A stretch of DNA of 64,000 nucleotides from Thiomicrorhabdus sp. zzn3 (GTDB lineage Bacteria > Pseudomonadota > Gammaproteobacteria > Thiomicrospirales > Thiomicrospiraceae). Location of the stretch: assembly GCF_029767755.1 (NCBI RefSeq), contig NZ_JARUQS010000002.1:248808-312807 (forward strand), read 5' to 3'. Within the stretch, counting starts at the first letter, position 1, and each line of letters opens with the position of its first letter. The translations under genes and the position numbers were made by a program. The notes under the pieces were generated by a model. That model made no database searches. It was not told the origin of the DNA and was given only the letters and a program-made list of their open reading frames with translations. Shown in pieces: positions 18,550 through 28,238 of this stretch.

Positions 18550-20613
18550 TTAAGCCACAATCACTTTGCGGAACATGCCGGACATGTGGAACAGCATATG
18601 GCAGTGGTAGGCCCAGACGCCTTTGGCGTCCACGGTCACGCGATAGCTGATTTTGGAACCCGGTTGGACAATCACGGTGTGTTTGCGCGGCAGATAGTTC
18701 AGATCACCGCTTTCCAAGTCGCTCCACATGCCGTGCAGGTGCATCGGATGATTCATCATGGTGTTGTTTATAAAGGTGATACGGATCCGTTCGCCGTACT
18801 TGAAATGCATCGGTTCTGCTTCAGAATAGGGTACGCCGTCAATTGACCACATATAGCGTTCCATATTGCCGGTGAGATGCATCACAATTTCCCGATCCGG
18901 CTGCGGGTCATGGCGTGTGGTGTAGAGATTTTTCAGATCCGCATAGGTGAGCACCTTGCGTCCGTTATTGCGCAACCCGACACCGGGATCGGAGAGACGG
19001 TATTGCGGACTTTCGGCCCGCATGTTGGTGTGCGCGCCCCATTTGACTTGCGCTTCTTCGACCGGCCAATTTTGCGGCAAGGTGTTCGCATCCACCATCG
19101 TCATAGCGTGGGAATCGTGTCCCATGGCAAGGTGGGTTTCGGCATCCATACCGGTACCGTTCATATTGTCGCTAGACATCACGTCGTCCACAGGGAAGTC
19201 GGGGTCACTCATCGAGTCCATTGTGTGGTTCATATTAGCGTGACCGGAATGCATGGAGTGGTCCATTGGTTGATCCATGGTTGGTGTCGTATCGGACATA
19301 TTCATCTCGACGTGCGCGGTATGATCCATTTGTGGCCCGTCATTCGACATGGCCACGTCGTCGTGTGCGGAATGGTCCATGGCTGACAGGCGCCTATCCA
19401 TCATGTCGTCTTGCATGGCCTCATCATGCGACATGTGGCCCATATGATGGCCGCCCATGCCCATGCCCATATCGGCGTGGGTCAGAATTGGCAGGGGGTC
19501 CATCTCCGGAATCTCGGCGGTGATAGCGGTGTCGGTGGTCAGGCTGCCTACGGCGTAACCGGAACGGTCAATGGCCTGCGCAAATAGGCAGTAAGCGCTT
19601 TGGTCCTGTGGTTCTACCAGAACATCGTAGGTTTCGGCGACACCGATGCGGAATTCGTCGATCTCTACCGGTTGAACCAGATTGCCGTCAGCCGCAATCA
19701 CGGTCATTTTGAGTCCGGGAATGCGCACGTCAAAAAAGGTCATCGCCGAACTGTTGATAAACCTGAGACGGATTTTTTCCCCTTTTTTGAACAGGCCTCT
19801 CCAGTGGGTGGCGGGGCTGATGCCGTTCATCAAAAAGGTGTAGGTATAACCGGTGACGTCAGAGAGATCACGGTCAGACATTGCCATCTCATTCCACATT
19901 TTTCGGTCGTTAAAGGCCTGTATAAAGCCTTTTTGACTGACTTCACCGAAAAAATCTCCCAAGGTTCTCTGTTTGAAGTTGTAGTAAGCCGGCATTTTTT
20001 TCAGTTTAGCCTGGATGGTGTGCGGATCTTCGTCACTCCAGTCGGAAAGCTGGATGACATAGTCCCGTTGATATTCATAGGGGTCCGATTCTTTGGGCAC
20101 AATGACGATGGCCCCATACATGCCGGTTTGCTCCTGAAAGCCGGAATGGCTGTGATACCAGTAGGTGCCGTGTTGTTGCACTTTAAAGCGGTAGGTAAAG
20201 GTTTCACCCGGTTTAATGCCGTCAAAAGTCAGTCCGGGAACGCCGTCCATCTCAAACGGCAGAATAATGCCGTGCCAGTGAATTGAACTGTCTTCCTGGA
20301 GATGGTTGGTGACATGCAGGGTAATTTCGTCCCCTTCTTGCCACATGAGTGTTGGACTGGGCAGCATGCCATTGACGGTGGTGGCGATCTGCGGTTGGCC
20401 GGTAAAATTGACCTGGGCTTCCACGATGTCCAGATGGAATTCCGTTCCACTCAGAACCTGAGGGCTGGAGGCTTGTGGAATGGAATCAGGCATGGCTGCC
20501 AGGGCGGTTTTCAGATTGACTGCAGCTAAAGCAGAGCCGGCAACGGCCCCTTTTATAAAGGTGCGGCGAGACAGACGGGCCTCTTCACCCATCTTTGAAA
20601 ATGGTAATTTCAT
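18550..20613 (-). CDS. copA: Multicopper oxidase CopA (copper resistance, Tat-exported)
   Basis: About 687 residues from ATG 20613, which has AGGAGT seven bases upstream; an in-frame start at 20664 has no such site. The Tat signal reads LSRRTFIKGAVAG. Type 2/3 copper ligands are in IHWHGI and YWYHSHSG, with MHLHG and WAYHCHMLFHM at the C-terminus completing the sites, so the oxidase is intact. Between the second and third cupredoxin domains is a long Met/His/Asp-rich insert (about residues 395-510) with repeated MDHS and MGHM motifs, likely Cu(I) binding. It oxidises periplasmic Cu(I). Operon order: copL-like, copA, copB. Confidence 0.92.
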   Translation of the reverse strand: MKLPFSKMGEEARLSRRTFIKGAVAGSALAAVNLKTALAAMPDSIPQASSPQVLSGTEFHLDIVEAQVNFTGQPQIATTVNGMLPSPTLMWQEGDEITLHVTNHLQEDSSIHWHGIILPFEMDGVPGLTFDGIKPGETFTYRFKVQQHGTYWYHSHSGFQEQTGMYGAIVIVPKESDPYEYQRDYVIQLSDWSDEDPHTIQAKLKKMPAYYNFKQRTLGDFFGEVSQKGFIQAFNDRKMWNEMAMSDRDLSDVTGYTYTFLMNGISPATHWRGLFKKGEKIRLRFINSSAMTFFDVRIPGLKMTVIAADGNLVQPVEIDEFRIGVAETYDVLVEPQDQSAYCLFAQAIDRSGYAVGSLTTDTAITAEIPEMDPLPILTHADMGMGMGGHHMGHMSHDEAMQDDMMDRRLSAMDHSAHDDVAMSNDGPQMDHTAHVEMNMSDTTPTMDQPMDHSMHSGHANMNHTMDSMSDPDFPVDDVMSSDNMNGTGMDAETHLAMGHDSHAMTMVDANTLPQNWPVEEAQVKWGAHTNMRAESPQYRLSDPGVGLRNNGRKVLTYADLKNLYTTRHDPQPDREIVMHLTGNMERYMWSIDGVPYSEAEPMHFKYGERIRITFINNTMMNHPMHLHGMWSDLESGDLNYLPRKHTVIVQPGSKISYRVTVDAKGVWAYHCHMLFHMSGMFRKVIVA

Positions 20614-20712
20614 CTTTGATACTCCTGAATTAAATACGCCATCAGGAAATCCCAGAAACGGCACAAACGTTGGCTGGATAGTGACTTTGTGAAGCGTTCG
20701 AGAATTCCTGAA

Positions 20713-20720
20713 CAGGCCTG
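20713..20720. repeat. CAGGCCTG copy between copL-like gene and copA
   Basis: Full AACAGGCCTGTT palindrome flanked by GA and GAA, lying about 100 bp upstream of the copA start within the copper operon. See the family entry at 2902. Confidence 0.85.
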
Positions 20721-20757
20721 TTGAATCCGTGATTAACCGGATGCAAGCCTTAGATTG

Positions 20758-21207
20758 TTAAACAGACAGGAGTGGGTACAGAGGGGGACGTAACTCCGGA
20801 GGAACCGGGCGCTCGGTAATGGCGTCGTGTGAAGTAGGTTGTGCTTGGCTAAGCAGCATCGGAGAAATCTGTACGCTATTTAAGTAGGCCATCATCGGTG
20901 CGGCGGAAATGACGACACAATGGCCTTCGCCGCAGTGGCCGTCACACTGATGCAACAATGAGAAAGCGGAATCACAGCACGCCATTTCGCTAGAATCGTG
21001 ATGCTGGGTGTTAGCCATTTGGTGTGGATGGTGCAACTGGTGCTGCATTGCCAGAGCGTGATCCATGACGCGGACCTCGTCAACGTGCTGAGAATGGTGT
21101 TTTTGATGCGGCTCTGTAACGTGCAACATGATGCCTTCAGCCAGCGCCGGCCGAATAGAAATCAATAGCGCAAAAAACATAAAAAGCACACGTTTCATCG
21201 GAGACAT
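20758..21207 (-). CDS. His/Cys/Met-rich periplasmic protein, CopL-like
   Basis: A 149-residue protein with a signal peptide (FMFFALLISIRPALA). The mature part is rich in His (HQKHHSQH, HQLHHPHQ), Met and Cys (EMACCDSAF, HQCDGHCGEGHC), a clear metal-binding composition. A short C-terminus ends PPELRPPLYPLL. It is the first gene of the copper operon. CopL-type proteins upstream of copAB in Xanthomonas have a similar size, His/Cys content and Pro-Pro C-terminus and affect copper-dependent expression. The match is by layout, not clear homology. Confidence 0.6.
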   Translation of the reverse strand: MSPMKRVLFMFFALLISIRPALAEGIMLHVTEPHQKHHSQHVDEVRVMDHALAMQHQLHHPHQMANTQHHDSSEMACCDSAFSLLHQCDGHCGEGHCVVISAAPMMAYLNSVQISPMLLSQAQPTSHDAITERPVPPELRPPLYPLLSV

Positions 21208-21248
21208 CGTCTTATAAATTATGACAATCGAAGTTTAAATCTGTTTTA

Positions 21249-21278
21249 AGCTTAGTAAAAACCAAGTGATGTTGTCAA
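21249..21278 (-). promoter_or_regulatory. Likely promoter of the copper operon
   Basis: On the minus strand there is TTGACA (21278-21273), an 18-base spacer and TAAGCT (21254-21249), about 42 bp before the first ATG. The spacer holds an imperfect dyad (CTTGG ... CTAAG). A long spacer with a dyad is the layout of MerR/CueR-type metal-responsive promoters, though those usually have 19-20 bp. No regulator gene is next to the operon. Confidence 0.4.
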
Positions 21279-21290
21279 CTATAAGGCGTT

Positions 21291-23687
21291 TTATTGCATG
21301 GACGGCAGTTCGTTATCGTCAATCTGCCCCGGTTTTAAAAAACGGTTATAGGCTTTGTAAGCGCCGCTTTCAATAAAGAACTTCAGCAGGGTTGCGTCAA
21401 TCAGTCCCGCCTGACTCATGGAAGAGAGAATTCTGAAAATTTCTGAAAGCGAATGCGGCTCCTTATAGGGGCGGTCTTGGGCGGAGAGGGCTTCATAGAG
21501 ATCGGCGAGAATCAGAATGCGGTCCTCCAGGGTTAACTGTTCGGCTTTCAAGCCGCGCGGATAGCCGGATCCGTCGAGTTTTTCGTGGTGATTGGCGGCA
21601 ATATCGATAATGCGACTGTATTTGTCCGGAAACGGCAGCGTTTGCAGGATTTCCAGAGAGATGCGCGCATGATCCATGATTTTTTCGCGTTCCATGCTGT
21701 TGAGGGTGCCACTGCGGATGCTGAGATTGAGCACTTCATCCTCTTGCAGCAGGGGCGAAGGCTGGCCGGCCTTGTCATAGCGCAATTCGGCAAGCCGTTG
21801 AATATGCTCTAACTCTTCATCGGTTAGGAGGTCATTGCCGGTGTTGATGCGTTTCAAGAACTGATAATCGTCATCCAGCTGTTGCGGGGATTCCGACCAG
21901 GCCTGTTCCATTTTTGTGTACTGTTCCTTGCCAATCGCCTCTTGCAGAGCTTGCCTAAGATGCTGAATGGTTTGGTCGCGTTTCAGTACCTCGATTCGAT
22001 CTCCGATCATCTCAATCCGATCGCATACTTTTTCCAATTTGCTGGCTTTTTGCATGACAAACTCGGGCGTGGCGATTTTGCCGACATCGTGCAGCAGTGC
22101 CGCCATTTTAATGGTTTGCAACTCTTCGGCATCGTAATGCACCTCGGGATAGGTGGTGCGGTCACGATCGATTGCTTCGGCAATAATCATCGCCAGTTCG
22201 GATACTTGGCGCACGTGATTACCGGTAAAGGTGCATTTTTCATCGGTGACTTTGGCAATCGTCGCGATAAAGGATTCAAACAGGCGTTCCATTTCCTGGA
22301 TTAACAGGCTGTTGGCGAGTGAAATGGCCGCTTGAGAGGCAAGCGCCAACGCATTTTGCAGATCTTTTTCTCTAAAGGGCACCGTGTGCCCAGCTACGTC
22401 CTGCTTGTTGATCAACTGCAAGACGCCCAGCAGTTTTTGTTCGCGATCCAACAGCGGAATCACCAACATGGAACGTGATTCATAACCGGTTTTTTGGTCA
22501 AACTCTTTGGCTCCGCTGAAGTCAAAGTGTGGTGAATCGTAGATGTTTTCCAGATTGATCGGTTTTTTGTTCAGGGCGCACAGAGCGGCGACCATCTTGG
22601 TATTAGGACTGCCGTTTTCTAAATAGAGCGGTAAGCTCTCCCACTCTTTAACTTTATCGGTACGCGCTTTGCGGATGTTCAGCGTGCGGTTGATGACGAC
22701 TTCGAACAGTAAGGATTGTTGATCGTCGGAAATACGATACAGGGTGCCGGCATCGGCATGTGAAAAGGCCATCGCCTGCTCAAGAATCATCACCATTAGA
22801 TCATCGACGCTGGTTTCCGCCGATAGAGCCTGAGCGATACTTAACAGAGATTTCAGTTGCTGGGCTTCGTCATTTTCGTGGTGCGCGCAACGCTTTTGGG
22901 TGACGACAGGATCAGAACCAAACAGGTCCAAGCAGTCTCCCGACTGCAGAATTTTACCAATAAAGGGTTTGAGCTGGCGGTGGTTGAGTTCGTCGATAAT
23001 CTGCGTTTCATAGGCCGGTTTAAGGTGGTATGGATAGAGTTTCACTGGATGATTAAGTTGGTTAAGCAGTTCAGTGAGTTTCCGTGGTGTCAGATGATGG
23101 CTGTGTTCGGCCAGGGTTTCCATATAGGAAGGAAATGAGGTTTCGATGACGATATTGTGTAACTGCGGGTCGGCGTTAATGCGATCGACCAATTGCGGCG
23201 TCAGCGCGGTGTCTCCTGAAAACAACCAGCTCTGTTTCTCACGGCGAACCAAGAAGCCACAGGCCCCGGCACAATGGTTAGCCGGAATGGGCGTCAGTTC
23301 CAAGTCGTCTATGCCAATCGGCTGTTCATATTCCAGTGTAACGAATGAGAGCATGGGCTGTTTTTGCAGCGGGTGCTCAATGGCCTGAAACCGGGGCCAC
23401 ACAACATCGTTGAACAGGTTCTCTTCCAGCGCTTTGATGGTTTCGGGCAGTGCATAGACCTTGAGCGGCACGGCGCGTTTTTCAAAATGGGTTTCAATCA
23501 GAAACGGCAGATCCAGAATATGGTCGAAGTGGGCGTGGGTCAGAAAAACGTGCTCGATGGCGTTACTCTCTTCACCGAGTTCACGCATCACATTGCCGGC
23601 GTCAATCAGCAACCGCCCATTTAGTAGAAAAGAGGTGCAACCGCGATGTTTGTCGAGGCTGCCAGCAGCGCCGAGAACTCTGACCAT
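21291..23687 (-). CDS. MBL-fold cyclic-nucleotide phosphodiesterase fused to GAF and HD-GYP domains
   Basis: A 798-residue cytosolic protein. Residues 1-260 form a metallo-beta-lactamase domain with HAHFDH at 51-56, like class II cAMP phosphodiesterases. A GAF domain spans about 275-450 (ETSVDDLMVMIL onwards). The HD motif is at 533-534 (LLHDVGKIATPEF) and the GYP motif near 708 (HHEKLDGSGYPRG), with an unusually long insert of about 130 residues between them. HD-GYP domains hydrolyse c-di-GMP. The fusion suggests control of two nucleotide second messengers, or a GAF-gated enzyme. Monocistronic, same strand as the RND genes. Confidence 0.85.
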   Translation of the reverse strand: MVRVLGAAGSLDKHRGCTSFLLNGRLLIDAGNVMRELGEESNAIEHVFLTHAHFDHILDLPFLIETHFEKRAVPLKVYALPETIKALEENLFNDVVWPRFQAIEHPLQKQPMLSFVTLEYEQPIGIDDLELTPIPANHCAGACGFLVRREKQSWLFSGDTALTPQLVDRINADPQLHNIVIETSFPSYMETLAEHSHHLTPRKLTELLNQLNHPVKLYPYHLKPAYETQIIDELNHRQLKPFIGKILQSGDCLDLFGSDPVVTQKRCAHHENDEAQQLKSLLSIAQALSAETSVDDLMVMILEQAMAFSHADAGTLYRISDDQQSLLFEVVINRTLNIRKARTDKVKEWESLPLYLENGSPNTKMVAALCALNKKPINLENIYDSPHFDFSGAKEFDQKTGYESRSMLVIPLLDREQKLLGVLQLINKQDVAGHTVPFREKDLQNALALASQAAISLANSLLIQEMERLFESFIATIAKVTDEKCTFTGNHVRQVSELAMIIAEAIDRDRTTYPEVHYDAEELQTIKMAALLHDVGKIATPEFVMQKASKLEKVCDRIEMIGDRIEVLKRDQTIQHLRQALQEAIGKEQYTKMEQAWSESPQQLDDDYQFLKRINTGNDLLTDEELEHIQRLAELRYDKAGQPSPLLQEDEVLNLSIRSGTLNSMEREKIMDHARISLEILQTLPFPDKYSRIIDIAANHHEKLDGSGYPRGLKAEQLTLEDRILILADLYEALSAQDRPYKEPHSLSEIFRILSSMSQAGLIDATLLKFFIESGAYKAYNRFLKPGQIDDNELPSMQ

Positions 23688-23780
23688 AACAAGCCTGTCT
23701 TAAGGTTAAAAGGTAATATCTATACGCCACTATAACGACTCCCATTTTCACTGTAAACCCGTGGCCAGCGTTAAACTGAC

Positions 23781-23788
23781 CAGGCCTG
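23781..23788. repeat. CAGGCCTG copy directly after the RND pump gene
   Basis: The palindrome starts about 9 bp from the stop codon end of the RND gene (23790), in the context GACCAGGCCTGTT. It could lie in the transcript's 3' end. See the family entry at 2902. Confidence 0.8.
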
Positions 23789-23789
23789 T

Positions 23790-26700
23790 TCACTTTGCCG
23801 GAGGTGTTTTCAAAGCGGCTTCCAGTCGATGGGTGTTGGCTAACGGCGAGCCGCTGCGTTTTGCAAGCAGGGCATACACGGCTGGAATCACAAACAGGCT
23901 GAGCAGGGTCGAGAAGGCCACGCCCCAGAACAGTACGATACCGATAATGTAACGGGTTTCCGCGCCGGCACCGCTCGATAAAATCAGCGGCACGGTCCCG
24001 GCGATGGTGGTGACCGCCGTCATAATAATCGGGCGTAAGCGCAGCTGAGTGGCGCTGACCAGTGCATGATACAGCGGCAGGCCGCGATCGCGCAGCTGGT
24101 TGGTGAATTCGACGATCAGGATGCCGTTTTTGGTGGCCAAACCGAGCAGGAGCACCAGTGCAATCTGGCTGTAGATGTTCAGCGTCATGCCGTAGCCCAG
24201 CAGCGCAAACAGCCCGCCAGCCAGGGCCAGAGGCACGGTAAACAGAATGACCAATGGATGAATAAAGCTTTCAAATTGTGCTCCCAGTACCAGGAAAATC
24301 ACCACGATGGCAAACAGAAACACAAAATAAAACGAACTCGACGCCGTCTGGAAGTCACGCGACTGCCCCTTGTAGTCGATAATCGCTTCTTCAGGCAGGG
24401 TGGCACGGGTCAGTTGGTTTAGGTAATCCAAGGCCTCTCCAAGCGACAAGGAATCATTCAGTTTTGCAGACAGCGTCATCGAGCGTACCCGGTTGTAGCG
24501 GTTAAGACTGGAGGCGACACCAGCCGTCGTCCATTCGGTAATCGCCGACAGAGGAATCATCTGTTGCGTGTCGTCGGAACGCAGATAGATCTGTTCCAAG
24601 TCTTGCGGTGACCGGAACCACTGGTGATCCGCCTTGACCAGAATGTCGTACTCCTCACCCTGATGCTGGTAGGTGGTGATGCGCTTACTGCCGAGGAGTA
24701 TCTGCAAGGTTTCGGTCAGGTTTTCGTGGGAGATGCCCAAGGCTTTCGCTTTGGCGTAATCCACTCTGAGACGTAGCTGCGGTTTATTAGGTTCGTAATC
24801 CCAATCCATTCCCGTCAGGCCTGGATTGCTGTCGGCAATCGCCTGATCCATCAATACTTGCCACTGTTCCAATTGTTGGTAGCTGGAGCCGCCGATGACA
24901 AACTGCACCGGTTTTTGGATGCGCCCGCCAATCGGCGAACGCATGACCGGAACCGCTTTGACTCCGGTGAGATCAGCCAGTTTTTCACGTACTTCGTCCA
25001 TAATCACATAAGCGGAACGGCGTTTGGCCCAATCCTCAAGGACGACAATCACAAAACCGCTGTTAAAGATTTCACTGTTACCGAAAGAGCGCGGTGTACG
25101 GATCAGCAGGCGTTTCGCCTCCCCGTTTTCCACCAGCGGCATTAAGCGCTCTTCGATTTCATTCATATAGCTTTGCATGTATTCAAAGGTCGCGCCTTCG
25201 GGGCCTTTTACCATGACGAAAAAGGCGCCGCGATCCTCTTTAGGCACATATTCTTGAGGAATCTGTTGCGCATAATAGCTGGCCGAACCGACCAAGGCGA
25301 TAAAGGCCATTCCAGCCACCCAGGGATGGCGCAGGTTTTTGATTAAAATTCTCTTAAAGATATGGGAGGATGGTCTTGATTTAGCGATTTTTTGGGTTTT
25401 ATTTTGGGAGGGGTTCGGTTTTAGCTGGCGAGCCGGTTTGAGGATTTTTGACGCTAGCGCAGGTGAGAGGGTCAGGGCTACCCAGCTGGAAAAAATCACC
25501 GCGACCGCCAAGGTGACCGCAAATTCCGAGAACAGACGGCCGATCTGTCCTTCCAAAAAAGCAATCGGCAGAAACACGGCAATCAGCGTCAGGGTGGTGG
25601 CAATGACTGCAAAACCGACCTGTCGCGTGCCCAGATAAGCGGCGGCGATGGGTACATAACCTTTATCGAGATGGCGCTGGGTGTTTTCCAGCACCACGAT
25701 GGCATCGTCCACCACCAGACCGATGGCCAGTACCAGCGCGAGCAGGGTCAGCAGGTTGATCGAAAAGCCGAGCATCCACAAGACGCCAAAGGTGGCGATC
25801 AGAGACACCGGTAGGGTCACCATCGGCACCAGAGCGGCGCGCCAGTTTTTCAAGAACACCAGCATTACCAACGAAACCAGGCCAAGGGCGATAAACAGCG
25901 TTTTATAAACCTCGTCGACCGCCTGTTCAACAAATACCGAGGAGTCGAAGCTCTCCGCCAAATGCAGCCCCTCCGGCAGGGTTTCATTGATCTGAACGCG
26001 GCGTTCACGTGCGAGCTTAGCCACCGTCAGAGTGTTGGCATTGGATTGTTTGACGATCCCGATGCCGACCATCGGCTGGCCGTTTCCACGGAACAGGCGG
26101 CGACGTTCAATCGCACCCAAGCGGACTTCCGCCACTTGGCTTAAGGTTACTTGCCCGATTTGACGGTCCTGTTTAATGACCATGTTTTCAAAATCGGCAA
26201 TGGTTTTAAGCGGTTTGTCGGCTTGCAGGCTGAACAGGATATGTTCGCCCTGCAAAGAGCCTACCGGTAACTCGATATTGGAGGCGCGCAGTTGTTTTTC
26301 AATGTCCTGGGCACTGATGCCGTAGAGCGCCATTTGCTGAGGATTCAACCAGATGCGCAGGGCATAAGACTGGCCGCCGCCGACGCGAACACGGGCAACG
26401 CCATCCAACACCGCAAAGCGATCGACCAAATAACGCTCGGCGTAGTCGGTGAGTTCAGGAATGCTCATCTGATCACTGTTGAGGTTAAACCACATGATGA
26501 CGCTTTCGTCGCCATCCACCTTTTCCACTTCAGGCGGTTTGGCCTGTTCCGGAAGGTTGTCGGCAATGCGTGACACCCGGTCACGAATGTCGTTGGCCGC
26601 GGCATCGATGTCGCGATCAATAGAAAATTCCACCTTAATCCGCGAACGCCCGTCGCTGGAGGTGGATTCAATAAAGCGAATGCCGGAAATACCGGAGATG

Positions 26701-26909
26701 CGGTTTTCAATCAGTTTGGTGATGCGGTTTTCCACCACCTGCGCCGAGGCGCCGAGATATTCGGTGTCGATGGTGACGATCGGTGCATCGACATTGGGGT
26801 ACTCGCGCAGGCTCATGCGATCAAAGGCCATAAGACCAAACGCCAGCAGCAACAAGGAAGCGACCGTGGCCAGTACCGGTCGCTTGACCGAAGTATCCGA
26901 TAACCACAT
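23790..26909 (-). CDS. RND efflux pump inner-membrane protein (HAE1/AcrB family)
   Basis: At 1,039 residues this is full length for an AcrB-type trimeric pump. Twelve helices are arranged as 1+5 and 1+5 around two large periplasmic loops. The proton-relay Asp pair is in GLVVDDAIVVLEN. The N-terminus FDRMSLREYPNVDAPIV and the GLATKNGILIVEF repeat in the second half are typical. It exports hydrophobic compounds using the proton gradient. The adaptor gene lies 3 bp upstream. No outer-membrane TolC-type gene is linked, so a general one must be recruited. Substrate unknown. Confidence 0.92.
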   Translation of the reverse strand: MWLSDTSVKRPVLATVASLLLLAFGLMAFDRMSLREYPNVDAPIVTIDTEYLGASAQVVENRITKLIENRISGISGIRFIESTSSDGRSRIKVEFSIDRDIDAAANDIRDRVSRIADNLPEQAKPPEVEKVDGDESVIMWFNLNSDQMSIPELTDYAERYLVDRFAVLDGVARVRVGGGQSYALRIWLNPQQMALYGISAQDIEKQLRASNIELPVGSLQGEHILFSLQADKPLKTIADFENMVIKQDRQIGQVTLSQVAEVRLGAIERRRLFRGNGQPMVGIGIVKQSNANTLTVAKLARERRVQINETLPEGLHLAESFDSSVFVEQAVDEVYKTLFIALGLVSLVMLVFLKNWRAALVPMVTLPVSLIATFGVLWMLGFSINLLTLLALVLAIGLVVDDAIVVLENTQRHLDKGYVPIAAAYLGTRQVGFAVIATTLTLIAVFLPIAFLEGQIGRLFSEFAVTLAVAVIFSSWVALTLSPALASKILKPARQLKPNPSQNKTQKIAKSRPSSHIFKRILIKNLRHPWVAGMAFIALVGSASYYAQQIPQEYVPKEDRGAFFVMVKGPEGATFEYMQSYMNEIEERLMPLVENGEAKRLLIRTPRSFGNSEIFNSGFVIVVLEDWAKRRSAYVIMDEVREKLADLTGVKAVPVMRSPIGGRIQKPVQFVIGGSSYQQLEQWQVLMDQAIADSNPGLTGMDWDYEPNKPQLRLRVDYAKAKALGISHENLTETLQILLGSKRITTYQHQGEEYDILVKADHQWFRSPQDLEQIYLRSDDTQQMIPLSAITEWTTAGVASSLNRYNRVRSMTLSAKLNDSLSLGEALDYLNQLTRATLPEEAIIDYKGQSRDFQTASSSFYFVFLFAIVVIFLVLGAQFESFIHPLVILFTVPLALAGGLFALLGYGMTLNIYSQIALVLLLGLATKNGILIVEFTNQLRDRGLPLYHALVSATQLRLRPIIMTAVTTIAGTVPLILSSGAGAETRYIIGIVLFWGVAFSTLLSLFVIPAVYALLAKRSGSPLANTHRLEAALKTPPAK

Positions 26910-26912
26910 GCT

Positions 26913-28031
26913 TTAAGGCTCCTGCGTTGTTTGAGTGTCGGAAGCCTTGAGCAAGGTTTCTTGCGATTGTTGGTCCTGCATCGCCTTGATTTTAATCGGC
27001 TGTTTGCTGTTGACGCGCATGACGCCCTGGCTAACCACCAAATCGCCTTCCTTCAGGCCGGTTAACACTTCGGTATAGTTGGGGCCGATTCGTCCGGTTG
27101 TGACTTCGACTTTTTGTGCCTGATAGAGCCCAGAATTTTCTTTGGATGGAACCAGGCGGTAGATAAATTCTTTGTCGCCCAGCATCAGCACGGCACTGTT
27201 CGGCACGTGCAATTGCGCTTCGGTGGGCAGTGCCATTTCCGCTTCGACCAACATATTGGTTTTGAGGCGATGGTCTGGATTGTCGATCAATGCACGTACC
27301 TTGACCATACGCACATTCGCTTCGACACGCGGAGAAATGGCGCTGATTTTGCCGTGAAAGGTCTCATTAGGGTAGGCACTGCTGCGGATAGTGACGGTTT
27401 GGCCAAGGGTGAGGTTTTGCAGGAAACGTACCGGTACCAGGAGATCGAGTTTCATCTCCTGAGTGTTGTCCAAGCTGACAATTTGGGTGCCGGGTGACAC
27501 AAGTGCTCCGACCGACAGAGAAGTGAATCCGAGTTGCCCGGAAAACGGTGCATAGATTCGCCGGTCGGCCACTTGGGCTTGAATCACTTTACGCTGAGCC
27601 ACCGCAGTTTGCCATTCACGATATTTTTCGTCGACCATTGATTCGGTGACCGAGCCACGGCCGACGACCTCTTTGACGCGCTTGTATTGCAACCAGGCTT
27701 CTTCGGCCAGTGCTTTCGCTTCTTCCAAGCGCGCCAGTTCTTCGGCGGAATTCAGTTCTACCAGCAGCTGGCTTTGGCGCACCGTTTCCCCCTCTTTAAA
27801 GTGGATGGCCTGAATGGTATCGGTGACATTGGCGGTCAGATCAACCGACTGCTTGGCTTGAAGTTGCCCAAGTACCTGAATGGCCTGAGGTTGTGCGATT
27901 TTAGGCACTTTAAAGGCGATGATTTCAATCGGCGGCTTGGCGGCCTGTGCCGGCAGAATGAAAGCCGTTAGCCAGATCGAAAAAAATAGCAACAGGCGTG
28001 CAAATGGGCGTGATGAGGTCACGGAAAACAT
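26913..28031 (-). CDS. RND pump periplasmic adaptor (membrane fusion protein)
   Basis: A 372-residue protein with a Sec signal (LLLFFSIWLTAFILPAQA). It has lipoyl halves flanking a short helical hairpin (HFKEGETVRQSQLLVELNSAEE ... RIYAPFSGQLGFTSLSVG in outline), a beta-barrel domain (MKLDLLVPVRFLQNL) and a membrane-proximal domain ending GLKEGDLVVSQGVMRV. It is the first gene of the two-gene RND operon and bridges pump and outer-membrane channel. The Ala-Lys-Pro N-terminus lacks a lipobox, so it is probably a soluble periplasmic form. Confidence 0.9.
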   Translation of the reverse strand: MFSVTSSRPFARLLLFFSIWLTAFILPAQAAKPPIEIIAFKVPKIAQPQAIQVLGQLQAKQSVDLTANVTDTIQAIHFKEGETVRQSQLLVELNSAEELARLEEAKALAEEAWLQYKRVKEVVGRGSVTESMVDEKYREWQTAVAQRKVIQAQVADRRIYAPFSGQLGFTSLSVGALVSPGTQIVSLDNTQEMKLDLLVPVRFLQNLTLGQTVTIRSSAYPNETFHGKISAISPRVEANVRMVKVRALIDNPDHRLKTNMLVEAEMALPTEAQLHVPNSAVLMLGDKEFIYRLVPSKENSGLYQAQKVEVTTGRIGPNYTEVLTGLKEGDLVVSQGVMRVNSKQPIKIKAMQDQQSQETLLKASDTQTTQEP

Positions 28032-28238
28032 AAGGTGATTAGTCCGTTAAATAGGGTTGAGAATAAGAATTAATTTTATGACTCTTAGAGAGGTTTGACT
28101 AGCGTTTTTAGCCTGTTATTTTTGGAGAAAAACGTCAATTTTTCAATGGTTTTAACCTTTTCAGAAGAAGTGGCTATCCCCAATAGCGTTTGAATGCGTT
28201 AAAATCCCTGTTTTATTTTGGTTAACCGAGTAGCAAAA

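Noticed and set aside
19600-20286. 228-residue open frame antisense to copA
   Set aside because: The sense frame contains all multicopper oxidase motifs; the antisense frame has none.
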